From NCBI RefSeq assembly GCF_017876795.1, contig NZ_JAGIOR010000001.1, forward strand, positions 1,948,501 to 2,012,500: a stretch of 64,000 nt of DNA. Direction: 5' to 3'. Position numbers and translations under genes: made by a program. Under the pieces are notes generated by a model. That model saw only the letters and a program-made list of their open reading frames with translations, was not told the DNA's origin and ran no database searches. Positions within the stretch are counted from its first letter, which is position 1. Every line of letters begins with the position of its first letter. Origin of the DNA: Rhizobium leguminosarum. GTDB lineage: Bacteria; Pseudomonadota; Alphaproteobacteria; Rhizobiales; Rhizobiaceae. Positions 27,288 through 35,868 of the stretch are shown here, in pieces.

Positions 27288-27985
27288 TGCTTCGCGGTCA
27301 GTTCGTTTCGATTGCCAGGATTGTTTTCGTTGGCGTCACCGTCGTCTTTGCGGTGCTCGCCGGTCGAGAGCTGTACGCTTCGATAGGAACGGCCAGCATC
27401 TCGATCGTCGCGGAAAGGATCGAGCGTGGCGAGACCGTCGCGAATGACGTCACAGCCAAATATGCGGCCCGGGCCGTCGCCATGGTTGACGGGCAGCATT
27501 GCCGATCCGACATCGTGGCTCCTGGCGTTACTCTCGTTCTGGCGCAACTCGATCGGCAGAATATCAATCTCGATTACGACGCCTGGGCCGCCGCCGCATC
27601 GGGTGCCCGTCACTTTCTACAGCATGCGCTTTCCTGCATGCCGACGAACAGCAATTTTTGGCTTCGTCTCGCGGCCGTCCAGTCTGTGATTGCGGAAGAG
27701 CCGCTTTCGATGGCCGGAATGATGAAGCTTGCTCTTGCGCCTCACGACGAGTCGATGATTTTGACCCGGTTTTATTTCTGGAACGATTTTACTGACGCAA
27801 CGCTTTCAGCGGCAAAGACTGCGCTCAATAGCGATCTCACGACGATGTTGAAACTTGGCGACCGTTGCAGGGTTAACGCCACCATTAAAGTCATCAGCCC
27901 ACAACTTCGCCCCATCTTCGACCGAACCTGGGCAGGCGTTGGGGACGGAGCGACAGCGCGGTTCCGGCAGCGCTGCAGCAGATAA
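27287..27985 (+). CDS. Membrane-anchored hypothetical protein coupled to the autokinase gene
   Basis: The 232-residue protein has one N-terminal helix (IARIVFVGVTVVFAVLAGREL) and a periplasmic helical domain with three cysteines (QHCRSD, LSCMPTN, DRCRVN). The start ATG shares its A with the kinase's TGA (TGATG), so translation is coupled. The tetratricopeptide-like alternation of helices (NFWLRLAAVQSVIAEEPLSMAGMMKLALA) suggests a scaffold. No known name was recognised, but the coupling implies a part in polysaccharide export. Confidence 0.7.
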   Translation: MLRGQFVSIARIVFVGVTVVFAVLAGRELYASIGTASISIVAERIERGETVANDVTAKYAARAVAMVDGQHCRSDIVAPGVTLVLAQLDRQNINLDYDAWAAAASGARHFLQHALSCMPTNSNFWLRLAAVQSVIAEEPLSMAGMMKLALAPHDESMILTRFYFWNDFTDATLSAAKTALNSDLTTMLKLGDRCRVNATIKVISPQLRPIFDRTWAGVGDGATARFRQRCSR

Positions 27986-28048
27986 TTATCAGCGTTTTCT
28001 GCCGAAGGCCGCAAGGTCACAACGGCCTGAACCAAATCATGATGGGTC

Positions 28049-28080
28049 ACAACGCCCACCGCTTGCGCGGCGGGCGTTGT
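28049..28080. terminator. Bidirectional hairpin between convergent genes
   Basis: ACAACGCCCACCGC (28049-28062) pairs with GCGGCGGGCGTTGT (28067-28080) with a single mismatch and a TTGC loop. It lies between the stop at 27985 (plus) and the stop at 28103 (minus). No long T-run follows on either strand. Confidence 0.6.
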
Positions 28081-28102
28081 CGATTGATTGGCTATTGAAC
28101 GA

Positions 28103-28813
28103 TCAGACGCTGGCGCCCGAGACAAAATCCGTGCCCGTGATATTGAGCGTCAGAACGCCGGCATCCGTATGACCTTGGCCGTCGGAGATCTTGTAATACT
28201 GGATGGTTTCCGTGACGTGATCGCCCGGAGCGATATCCGCTGCCAGATCATAGGTGAATGAGCCGTCGGCCTTGACATGGAACGTGCCATAGGTGCCGGC
28301 GACGTCGGTCGTTGCGCTCGGGTTGCCGTTGACGTTCGTACCGGCGAACTGACGGAGGAAGAGATGTCCGTTGTCGCCCGGAATGTCGTTATCGAGCGCA
28401 TTGCCGCCGATCGGGCTGCCTTCGTTGAAGCTGTAGTGGTCGTCGACAGCGATCGGCTTGACCTGGGTGACGCCCTGAATATTCAGGGTGAACAGGCCGA
28501 CATCGGTATGACCGCTGCCGTCGGAGATCTTGTACGAGACCTTTTCCTGGAGCAATTCGCCATTGGTGAAGTTGACCTTGGCAGCAGCGCTCAGAACATA
28601 GGTGTAGCTGCCGTCCGGTTTGACGAAGAAGGTGCCGTAGTCACCCTGGATTTCAGTAACCTGGTTGTTGCCCTGCTTGGCGCCAACGCTCTGCTGGTCG
28701 AATGCGCGAAGGAATAGGTGGCCGTTGTCAGATGAATCGTTGCTCAGCAGATTTCCCGAGATGACGTCGGTTTCCAGGAATGTTGCTGAATCGTCGGTTG
28801 CGTGAATAGCCAT
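28103..28813 (-). CDS. Two-domain Ra/CHDL (cadherin-like) calcium-binding lectin, RapA2-like
   Basis: The 236-residue protein consists of two similar domains of about 110 residues. Each has N-L-L-S-N-D or N-A-L-D-N-D near the start, then G-H-L-F-L-R-x-F, Y-G-T-F-x-V-K-x-D-G-S-x-T-Y, and Y-K-I-S-D-G-x-G-H-T-D at the end. This is the Ra/cadherin-like (CHDL) domain of Rhizobium-adhering proteins; RapA2 is a two-domain, about 24 kDa Ca-dependent lectin that binds acidic EPS. There is no N-terminal signal peptide, as expected for PrsDE type I substrates, and a prsDE-like pair lies 2.8 kb away. GGAGAG precedes ATG 28813. Confidence 0.85.
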   Translation of the reverse strand: MAIHATDDSATFLETDVISGNLLSNDSSDNGHLFLRAFDQQSVGAKQGNNQVTEIQGDYGTFFVKPDGSYTYVLSAAAKVNFTNGELLQEKVSYKISDGSGHTDVGLFTLNIQGVTQVKPIAVDDHYSFNEGSPIGGNALDNDIPGDNGHLFLRQFAGTNVNGNPSATTDVAGTYGTFHVKADGSFTYDLAADIAPGDHVTETIQYYKISDGQGHTDAGVLTLNITGTDFVSGASV

Positions 28814-29501
28814 TGTTGTCTCTCCGTGAATTGATCTTCGCTGGCTTATTTTAACCTTAGCGACGGGTGCGATTAAGGATATATTAATACAGGGAGTCAA
28901 GGCTAAGATTAACAGAAGCTGAACATAAGAGCGTATAATGTGCAATAATGACACACATTCTATCGACGTAAGCGGATGAAACACTTGCGGATTGGTGAAT
29001 TAATAATGAGTGAATACCGGAGATGATGGAATGGTGAACATATTTCTTTAGAAGATAAGAATTTTTATTCAGAGGCAATTGATAGGAATACAGATATTCA
29101 CTTCTATGCAGATGAAATTGTCAAATAATCACATTGGGCTAGCAATCTCTTTAGGTGATTTTGTCGCGCTGCCCCGATATCCCGATCTCACGTCATTTTA
29201 AGTTCATCACTGTCATTTCCATTGTCGGATACGTTGAGGGAAAACCTTCGCAGTTGTGGCGACATGGTCACAGTAATCCGCCGGGCACGGAAAATGGACT
29301 GCTATGGAACTGACATTCTAGTAAAAATACATTACCGTCGTGCATTGCAACTTTGACGCCATGAAAGATACGTCGAAGACGAAGAAAGTACCCCCTGCGA
29401 TCAAGAATATCGACAGATAGAAAGAATTTTAGTGTTTCATTTTAGCTGACGGAGAGAGAGGCGCGCTTAGAAGATTTCCATTACCTCGGGGAGATCAAAG
29501 C
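28814..29501. promoter_or_regulatory. Divergent AT-rich promoter region of the rap and ply-like genes
   Basis: About 690 nt between divergent genes. It is clearly more AT-rich than the flanking coding DNA, especially 28850-29200. The open frames crossing it have no homology features. It probably contains two opposed promoters and sites for biofilm or quorum regulators, but no specific operator could be defined by eye. Confidence 0.45.
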
Positions 29502-31127
29502 ATGACCGTCTACTACGTGAATTCAGCGACAGGATCCGACCACAATAACGGAACCACGGAGAATTCGGCTTTTGCGACATTGTCCGCCGTCGAGTCCCTG
29601 AGGCTGAACCCCGGTGACAGTGTGTTGCTTGCTGCCGGAAGCGTGTTCAATGAACAATTCGACTTGAAATACTCCGGAAGCGTCACGGCTCCGATCACGA
29701 TTGGCAGCTACGGTCTTGGCGACGCACCGGTCATTCACAGCAGCAATGACGGCATCCATGGTTCTAAGGCCTCGAATATCGTTATCGAGAATATCAAGAT
29801 CGCCGATACTGGGGCGAACGCGATATATGCAGGGAACGTGTCCAACTGGGTCGTGCGGAATGTCGAGGTGACGAATACGGGCCTTGCCGGAAAGCCCGGA
29901 TCGGTCAGTTTCCAAAGCAGCCAGAACATCACCATCGAGAACAGCACGCTGACCGGTGTCCGTTCCGATGGGATTTGGATGGAGAAGGTCAACGGCGTTA
30001 CCTTGATCAACAACACGGTCACCAACGCCCAGGGAAGCGCGGCAGACGCCATTCAGCTCAACGACAGCAGCAACATTCTCGTCAAGGACAATCATCTGGA
30101 GCAAACGCAAACCAACAGCGCCAAAGGTGTCCTGGTGCTGATCCGGGCTCAGGATGCGCTGGTCGAGGGCAACACGCTCATCGGCGGCGGCTTCGGCTTG
30201 AGTGCTCAGGCGGGCAGCAATATAGCCATCCACGATAACAACATCTCGGGATATGGCGGCTACAGTTGGTCCTACGGCATCGGCCTTGGCGATCAGGGCG
30301 ATGCGAAAAACTATGACATCAGCGGGAATTATATCCACGGCGGGGTTTATGGGGTTCTGGTCAGCGCCGCCGGCAACCCCGTCTATATTCGCGAGAATAT
30401 CGATGTTCATGACAACGTCTTTGACGATCTGTCCTCCTCGGCACTTAAGGTCGACCGGCCTGCGTCGGGCTCCTTCCATGATAATATTATAGATAGCGAC
30501 GTATTGACGCTGACGATGCCGGCCGCAATCGCCGCGCAAAACACGTTCTTTGTTGGCGCGAACAAGACGTTCGAGCAAGCACAGGCCGAGCTCGACAGCG
30601 CTGCCGGCGGCACGGATGGTGGTACGTCGTCGAACCACGAGCAGGCGCCTGCCGAACCGGTGGTCGATCACCCTGCGGAAGTGGCCGCGCCGCCGCAACA
30701 TAGCACCCCGGCGCCTGCGACGGAAACGCCGGTCGCGACCGTACCCGCAGTCGCCGCGCCGAAAATTGTCGCAGTCCATGACAACTTGAAGATTTCGACC
30801 GACACCGGCAGCGCCTATCACGGCAATATTCTTGATAACGACAATGCTCTTAACGGAACCGTCCTGCTCCGCCGCTTCGGCGACAGCGCCGTAGATAAGC
30901 ATGGCCTGACGCTGACCGGGAAATACGGGGTCATCCATGTCGAGAGCGATGGCGACTACACCTATACAGTAGACGTGACGAAACTCGCCGGTCTCAGCGG
31001 CAACGTCAGCGAATCCTTCCAGTACAAAATTTCTGACGGCGCTTCGCACATCGACACGGATTCGCTCGGCGTGTCCATCAATGTCGACGCATTCCATTCC
31101 AGCCAAGCCGCGCACCTGTTGGTCTGA
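29502..31127 (+). CDS. Right-handed beta-helix protein with C-terminal Ra/CHDL domain (Ply-like glycanase/lyase)
   Basis: The 541 residues form three parts. Residues 1-360 are a parallel beta-helix with repeated N-I-x-I-E-N/V-R-N/D-N coils, starting YYVNSATGSDHNNGT as in pectate-lyase-like folds. Residues 366-423 are an Ala/Pro/Glu linker. Residues about 428-535 are a Ra/CHDL domain (NILDNDNALNGTVLLRRFGD, YGVIHVESDGDYTYTV, YKISDGASHIDTDS). This resembles the PlyA/PlyB EPS glycanases secreted by R. leguminosarum. It lacks a signal peptide and is followed by the type I secretion genes, so it is probably their substrate. Catalytic residues could not be assigned. GGGGAG precedes the start. Confidence 0.82.
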   Translation: MTVYYVNSATGSDHNNGTTENSAFATLSAVESLRLNPGDSVLLAAGSVFNEQFDLKYSGSVTAPITIGSYGLGDAPVIHSSNDGIHGSKASNIVIENIKIADTGANAIYAGNVSNWVVRNVEVTNTGLAGKPGSVSFQSSQNITIENSTLTGVRSDGIWMEKVNGVTLINNTVTNAQGSAADAIQLNDSSNILVKDNHLEQTQTNSAKGVLVLIRAQDALVEGNTLIGGGFGLSAQAGSNIAIHDNNISGYGGYSWSYGIGLGDQGDAKNYDISGNYIHGGVYGVLVSAAGNPVYIRENIDVHDNVFDDLSSSALKVDRPASGSFHDNIIDSDVLTLTMPAAIAAQNTFFVGANKTFEQAQAELDSAAGGTDGGTSSNHEQAPAEPVVDHPAEVAAPPQHSTPAPATETPVATVPAVAAPKIVAVHDNLKISTDTGSAYHGNILDNDNALNGTVLLRRFGDSAVDKHGLTLTGKYGVIHVESDGDYTYTVDVTKLAGLSGNVSESFQYKISDGASHIDTDSLGVSINVDAFHSSQAAHLLV

Positions 31128-31619
31128 GGCAGGCCAACGCTGAGAGAGCGTCGGACGGTTGTCATCGTCCGATTGACGTTTCCAGCTTCAACGTTCGACC
31201 ATGAATTGCTGCCGGCTATCGGATTGGACTAAAGGATCGATGGCAAAATATTTCAGCCGTTCATAAGCATGGCTAACTATAGTTTAAATTTATAGTTAAT
31301 GGAACAGTAAGAATCGTGTTGGTGGGGCACGACACGGTCGTCGCTTTGAGCCGTAATTGGGCGGTTTGCGATTTTCACTTGCTTAGGCCGGTATATTTAG
31401 CGTAGCTTTAACATGGAATCCCTGAAATCGCGCGCTATCGATTGGTTTTTTTGTTGGTCACTTTTCGGTGGGATTCATATAATAGGCTGTGGACTTGCAA
31501 GCGGAATTTGGCACCGGTGCCGAGGGCCCAAAAGCAGTCATGTCATTGATCGGGTTTTGATGGACCCGTAGCTGCAGTGCACGCTCGTTGTGTGCCATGC
31601 GGTATGAGAGGATTATTTT
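31128..31619. other. Intergenic region with hairpin, upstream of the type I secretion genes
   Basis: A 7 bp hairpin TCGGACG/CGTCCGA at 31151-31172 follows the ply-like stop and may end its transcript. The AT-rich rest (31230-31480) is probably the promoter of the secretion pair. No supported gene was seen. Confidence 0.4.
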
Positions 31620-33410
31620 GTGATTCAGAGTTCAGCAACCGATGTCAGCGAGCCATCCCAAGCTTTACGGAAGTGCAAAGGGGGGCTTATCTTCATTGGT
31701 ATAGCTAGCGCGCTTATCAATATCCTTTATCTTACAAGCTCATTTTTTATGCTTGAGGTATATGACAGAGTCATCCCGAGCAAAAGCATACCGACGCTGA
31801 CTGCCTTGGCAATACTTGCGTTAACTCTTTATGCCTTCCAGGGAGCGTTCGAAGTTCTCAGAAGCAGAATGCTCGTGCGCGTTGCCGGTGCGCTCGACGA
31901 GATGATGAATGGACGTGTGTTCCGGGCGCTCATCAAGGCGCCGTTGAAGGTCAAAATCGGCGGGGACGGGCTTCAGCCGTTGCGCGACTTCGACCAGATC
32001 AGAACCTTCCTGTCCGGCATGGGCCCGACGGCGATGTTCGATCTGCCCTGGCTTCCCTTCTATCTCGTGATCTGCTTCTTGTTTCATCCAGCGATCGGAT
32101 ATATCGCGATTGGTGGATCGCTGGTTCTGGCCATCCTGACGTTCTTGACCAACCAGGGAACGCGTACGGTTTCAAAACGGCAGTCCGACGCCGCCAATAT
32201 GCGAAATGCCTTTGCGCAGACCTCGATCCGCAATTCCGAGGTCATTCACGCAATGGGCATGGCGGGCACCATGGCTGAAATCTGGGAACGCAAGAACGGG
32301 GAATACCGGAGCATCAACCGGCAAGCATCGGATGTCGGCAACGGATATGCGACCCTTTCGAAGATTTTCCGTATCGCCTTGCAATCTGGAACGCTTGCGA
32401 CCGGCGCGATCCTGGTCATTCAAGGACAGGCCTCTTCAGGCATCATCATCGCGGGCTCCATTCTGACGTCTCGCGCGCTGGCTCCTGTGGAAGCAGCGAT
32501 CGGAAATTGGCGCGGGTTCGTTTCCGCCCAGCAAAGCTGGGGGCGGCTTGCGAACCTGCTGAAAACCATTCCGGAAATTCCGGCCCCGCTCGCGCTTGCG
32601 GCGCCTTCCAAGCAGGTTACGGTCGAGGGATTGGCAAGCGGGCCGCCGGCGGGCCAACGCCTGGTCATTTCCGATGTCAGCTTCGGGCTGAGAGCAGGAA
32701 GCGCACTTGGGGTTATCGGTTTCAGCGCCTCGGGCAAGTCATCTTTGGCGCGGGCGATGATGGGCATCTGGCCGATCGCCAGGGGATCCATCCGCCTCGA
32801 TGGCGCAGCACTCGACCAGTGGGATGGTGACGCGCTTGGCCGGCACATTGGTTATCTCCCGCAGGATGTCGAACTGTTCTCGGGGACCGTCGCGCAGAAT
32901 ATCTGCCGTTTCGCGAAGGAGATGTCACCTGAGACCGTGGTTGCCGCGGCGAGGGCGGCGCGTGTTCACGATCTCATTCTTCGCCTGCCGAATGGTTACG
33001 AAACCGAAATCGGTGAAGGGGGTGCAGCGCTTTCGGCCGGCCAGAGACAGCGTATCGCACTTGCAAGAGCGCTTTACGCTGACCCCTTCCTCGTCGTGCT
33101 CGACGAACCGAACTCCAATCTCGATGAAGAAGGCGAGCGGGCGCTGAGTGCAGCGATCATGAGCGTGCGTGCACGCGGCGGCATCGTCGTTGTCATCGCA
33201 CATCGATCCGGCGTTCTGGCGGTGTGCGACTTCGTGTTGATGATGCAGGACGGCCGGATGATCGCATTCGGTCCCAAGGAGGAAGTTCTGGCACGGGTCA
33301 GCCGACCGGAAGCAGCGCGTACACCGATTGAAGCAGCAGCACGTACACCGATTGCCGAGCGCGTGGCTCAGCTCAAAGTCGTGGTCGACGGCATGAATGC
33401 GGCCGAATAG
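31620..33410 (+). CDS. prsD: Type I secretion ABC transporter (PrsD-like)
   Basis: The 596-residue protein has about six membrane helices in residues 20-310 and a C-terminal ATPase: Walker A GFSASGKSS (about 366-374), signature LSAGQRQR (about 470), Walker B FLVVLDEP (about 490) and H-loop IAHR. This is the PrtD/PrsD branch without a C39 peptidase domain. The start is GTG 31620 after AGAGGA. Near the C-terminus a short tandem duplication gives AARTPI twice. With the adaptor 15 nt downstream and a TolC-type channel elsewhere, it should secrete the Rap and Ply proteins encoded upstream. Confidence 0.9.
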   Translation: MIQSSATDVSEPSQALRKCKGGLIFIGIASALINILYLTSSFFMLEVYDRVIPSKSIPTLTALAILALTLYAFQGAFEVLRSRMLVRVAGALDEMMNGRVFRALIKAPLKVKIGGDGLQPLRDFDQIRTFLSGMGPTAMFDLPWLPFYLVICFLFHPAIGYIAIGGSLVLAILTFLTNQGTRTVSKRQSDAANMRNAFAQTSIRNSEVIHAMGMAGTMAEIWERKNGEYRSINRQASDVGNGYATLSKIFRIALQSGTLATGAILVIQGQASSGIIIAGSILTSRALAPVEAAIGNWRGFVSAQQSWGRLANLLKTIPEIPAPLALAAPSKQVTVEGLASGPPAGQRLVISDVSFGLRAGSALGVIGFSASGKSSLARAMMGIWPIARGSIRLDGAALDQWDGDALGRHIGYLPQDVELFSGTVAQNICRFAKEMSPETVVAAARAARVHDLILRLPNGYETEIGEGGAALSAGQRQRIALARALYADPFLVVLDEPNSNLDEEGERALSAAIMSVRARGGIVVVIAHRSGVLAVCDFVLMMQDGRMIAFGPKEEVLARVSRPEAARTPIEAAARTPIAERVAQLKVVVDGMNAAE

Positions 33411-33425
33411 GCCGGAGGGAAAATT

Positions 33426-34733
33426 TTGAGCAAGATTATCAGCGAATCCAAACGTTCCCTCAATCGTCATGTCGCCATTGTCGGCGTGTTGTCGTTAGCT
33501 CTCGTTTGCGGCATTGGCGGTTGGGCAGCAACGACAGAGCTTTCGAGCGCCGTCATTGGCGAAGGCGTGGTCGTCGTCAATGGCGATGTCAAGAAGATCC
33601 AGCACTTGACCGGCGGCATCGTATCGAAACTGCTGGTCTCAGAAAATGACCATGTGACGGCTGGACAGGTCTTGATACGGCTCGATGGCACGACGACAAA
33701 AGCACAGCTCTCGATCGTCGAGAGCACGCTCGCTCAGCTTTATGCGCGCCGTGCCCGTCTGAAGGCCGAACGGATCGACGCCGGGTCATTCGATGTCGAG
33801 GAAAACATCAGTGATCTGACATCCAGCACCGCCGCGCGGGATCTGCTCGACGGCGAGACGAAGTTGTTCGATAGCCGCAGATCGGCGCTGATCGGAATGA
33901 AGAGCCAGTTGGCGTCGCGCAAGGATCAGCTGGCCGAGCAGATCAAAGGGTTGGTCGTTCAGATCGACGCGACCAATGATTCCCTTGGCCTGATCGAACA
34001 GGAGCTCGAGGGCGTCGATACTCTCTACAAGAAGGGGCTGGTCACGCTCCAGCGTTTGAATGCGCTCAAGCGCGCCCGCGCCGAACTCCAGGGTAACAGC
34101 GGCCAGGAAATCGCCGCAAAGGCGGAGGCCGAAGGCAAGGCAATCGAGATCGATCGCCAGTCCATCCAGTTGGACGAGGATCGTCGTTCGGAGATCGCAA
34201 AGGAACTGACCGACGTTGAGGCGAAGATCGCCGAAAATGAAGAGCGCCGCGGAACCGCTGTCGATCAGCTGCGCCGTCTCGACATTACCGCGCCGCTCAG
34301 TGGGCGCGTTCACGAACTCTCCGTTCACACAGTCAATGGCGTCGTCAATCCTGGCGAGACGCTGATGCTCGTCGTTCCGGAAAATGACGACCTTACGGTT
34401 GAGGCGAAAGTCGCCACTCGCGATATCGACCAGGTTCACGTCGGCCAGTCCGTCGATCTGCGTTTCAGCGCCTTTGATCAGCGCACGACGCCTGATGTGC
34501 GCGCCGAGATCACGTCGATTGCGCCTGATATCGTCAAGGATGAGCGGACGGGCATCAGCTATTATCCCCTTCGCGTCAAGCCGGAAGCTGCAAGCATCGC
34601 GAAGCTGAAGTGGATAAAGCTCTATCCCGGCATGCCGGCCGAAGTCTTTATCAAGATCGCCGACAGGACCGTCATCTCCTATCTGACGAAGCCGCTGACC
34701 GATCAGATGCAGCACGTATTTCGCGAGGAGTGA
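33426..34733 (+). CDS. prsE: Type I secretion membrane fusion protein (PrsE-like)
   Basis: The 435-residue HlyD-family adaptor has an anchor helix (VAIVGVLSLALVCGIGGWAA), lipoyl halves (KKIQHLTGGIVSKLLVSENDHV; RLDITAPLSGRVHELSVHT), a long coiled coil at about 90-290 and a C-terminal beta-barrel (G-M-P-A-E-V-F-I-K). This fits PrsE/PrtE. The start is TTG 33426, with GGAGGGA just upstream; the first ATG would be inside the adaptor. It is co-transcribed with the ABC gene. Confidence 0.9.
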   Translation: MSKIISESKRSLNRHVAIVGVLSLALVCGIGGWAATTELSSAVIGEGVVVVNGDVKKIQHLTGGIVSKLLVSENDHVTAGQVLIRLDGTTTKAQLSIVESTLAQLYARRARLKAERIDAGSFDVEENISDLTSSTAARDLLDGETKLFDSRRSALIGMKSQLASRKDQLAEQIKGLVVQIDATNDSLGLIEQELEGVDTLYKKGLVTLQRLNALKRARAELQGNSGQEIAAKAEAEGKAIEIDRQSIQLDEDRRSEIAKELTDVEAKIAENEERRGTAVDQLRRLDITAPLSGRVHELSVHTVNGVVNPGETLMLVVPENDDLTVEAKVATRDIDQVHVGQSVDLRFSAFDQRTTPDVRAEITSIAPDIVKDERTGISYYPLRVKPEAASIAKLKWIKLYPGMPAEVFIKIADRTVISYLTKPLTDQMQHVFREE

Positions 34734-34870
34734 TGGCGGCTGGACCGCGTCGTTGTGAGCGTCCTGGCATTTGGGCAGTTCTCATCCACGAAGCCACATG
34801 AGGTCATTCGCCGAGTCAAAGCCGGCATGAATCGTCAACTTCAGGAAATTGTCTCAAGCCTGCTGCAGCT

Positions 34871-34976
34871 TAAAGCGCGTCGCATGTAACTTGATTAATG
34901 CGACGCGCTTTAGCTCTTTGTTTTTATGCATGTCGTTATCCGGGAACCGCTGCACACTTCCCGGCGACATGCATTA
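34871..34976 (+). repeat. RIME1-type intergenic repeat, copy B (diverged)
   Basis: This copy of 106 bp has the same two-palindrome layout as copies A and C but differs in sequence. Arm 1 is the perfect pair TAAAGCGCGTCGCAT / ATGCGACGCGCTTTA. Arm 2 pairs GCATGTCG..CCGGGAA with TTCCCGGCGACATGC. Where it differs from the others, both sides of each stem change together. It ends about 50 nt before the SGNH hydrolase start. Confidence 0.75.
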
Positions 34977-35027
34977 ATTCAAGGAAGGACGCGTGACCGA
35001 TGGGCTCCGCCGAGATATGGTGTCTCC

Positions 35028-35723
35028 ATGATACGTTTACGGCTTTGGAGCACAGTGCCAACAGAGAGACGATCGGCCTATGGATGGCTTCTGCTTTCGG
35101 CGTGTCTGGTGATGTTTTCAGCGCCCGAAAGCGGTTATGCCGGAAATTCCCCGCCGATGAAAATAGTAGCCTTCGGAACATCGTTGACGGCCCGCGGAGG
35201 GTGGCAACCCGCTCTCGAAGCGGGGCTTACAGCCTGCCTGCAGAGGCCCGTCAAGGTCGAGACCGTTGCAAAAAGTGGCGAGACGTCGCTATGGGGTCTT
35301 ACCCAGATCGATCGGGTTATTGCCGAGCAGCCGGATATCGTGCTGATCGAGATTTATGCCAACGATGCGGCATTGCAGCGGTTCGTGTCGCTTGCGCAAA
35401 GCCGAAAGGATATCGGCGACATCCTCGACCAGATTCGGCAGCGCCTACCGCACGCGCGGATCATCGTCATGGCGATGAATCCGTTTTCGGGACTGCGTGG
35501 CCTCGTCCGCCCCTTTGTCGGCAGCTACATCTCGGCCCATCAGGCGGAGGCGCAGAAACGCGGTCTGGAGTTTGTCGACCACCGGCCCAACTGGCAGCGT
35601 CTGACGTCTGGGGATCTGGCCGCAGCGATTCCTGACGGTGCCCATCCGCTGCCCGACATTGCTTCCAAGATCATCGTGCCGGAACTTGTCAAACATATCG
35701 CCGCCGGCAATTGCAAAGAATGA
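35028..35723 (+). CDS. SGNH/GDSL-family hydrolase, exported
   Basis: The 231-residue protein has a signal-like helix (GWLLLSACLVMFSAPESGYAG) and an SGNH domain. Block I is FGTSLT with Ser52, a GDSL variant; block III Asn112 is in YANDAA; block V D-G-A-H-P carries the Asp and His. It is probably a periplasmic esterase, and next to exopolysaccharide genes it could deacylate the polymer, as inferred from position. The ATG at 35028 starts just before the hydrophobic helix; its ribosome site is weak. It is bracketed by two RIME1 repeats. Confidence 0.75.
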   Translation: MIRLRLWSTVPTERRSAYGWLLLSACLVMFSAPESGYAGNSPPMKIVAFGTSLTARGGWQPALEAGLTACLQRPVKVETVAKSGETSLWGLTQIDRVIAEQPDIVLIEIYANDAALQRFVSLAQSRKDIGDILDQIRQRLPHARIIVMAMNPFSGLRGLVRPFVGSYISAHQAEAQKRGLEFVDHRPNWQRLTSGDLAAAIPDGAHPLPDIASKIIVPELVKHIAAGNCKE

Positions 35724-35742
35724 AAGATCCCTGCTTTGCCGA

Positions 35743-35849
35743 TAAAGCGTGTCGCGATCTTTCAGATTCGCTTGTCACGCTTTAAGTCTTTGTCTTTACG
35801 CATGTCTTTATCGCAAAACCGCAGCACACTTTTGCGAGACATGCTCTAG
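35743..35849 (+). repeat. RIME1-type intergenic repeat, copy C
   Basis: A 107 bp element nearly identical to copy A, in inverted orientation. It starts TAAAGCGTGTCGCG and ends GAGACATGCTCTAG. Arm 1 pairs AAAGCGTG with CACGCTTT, and arm 2 pairs GCATGTCT..CGCAAAA with TTTTGCGAGACATGC. It lies between convergent genes (SGNH hydrolase and PssE-like), where it may act as a transcription end. Confidence 0.8.
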
Positions 35850-35868
35850 GGTCCGCAGGGGCGTGGGG

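Noticed and set aside
29523..31115. 530-codon minus-strand open frame
   Set aside because: Antisense to the beta-helix/Ra protein, which has convincing repeats and a ribosome site.
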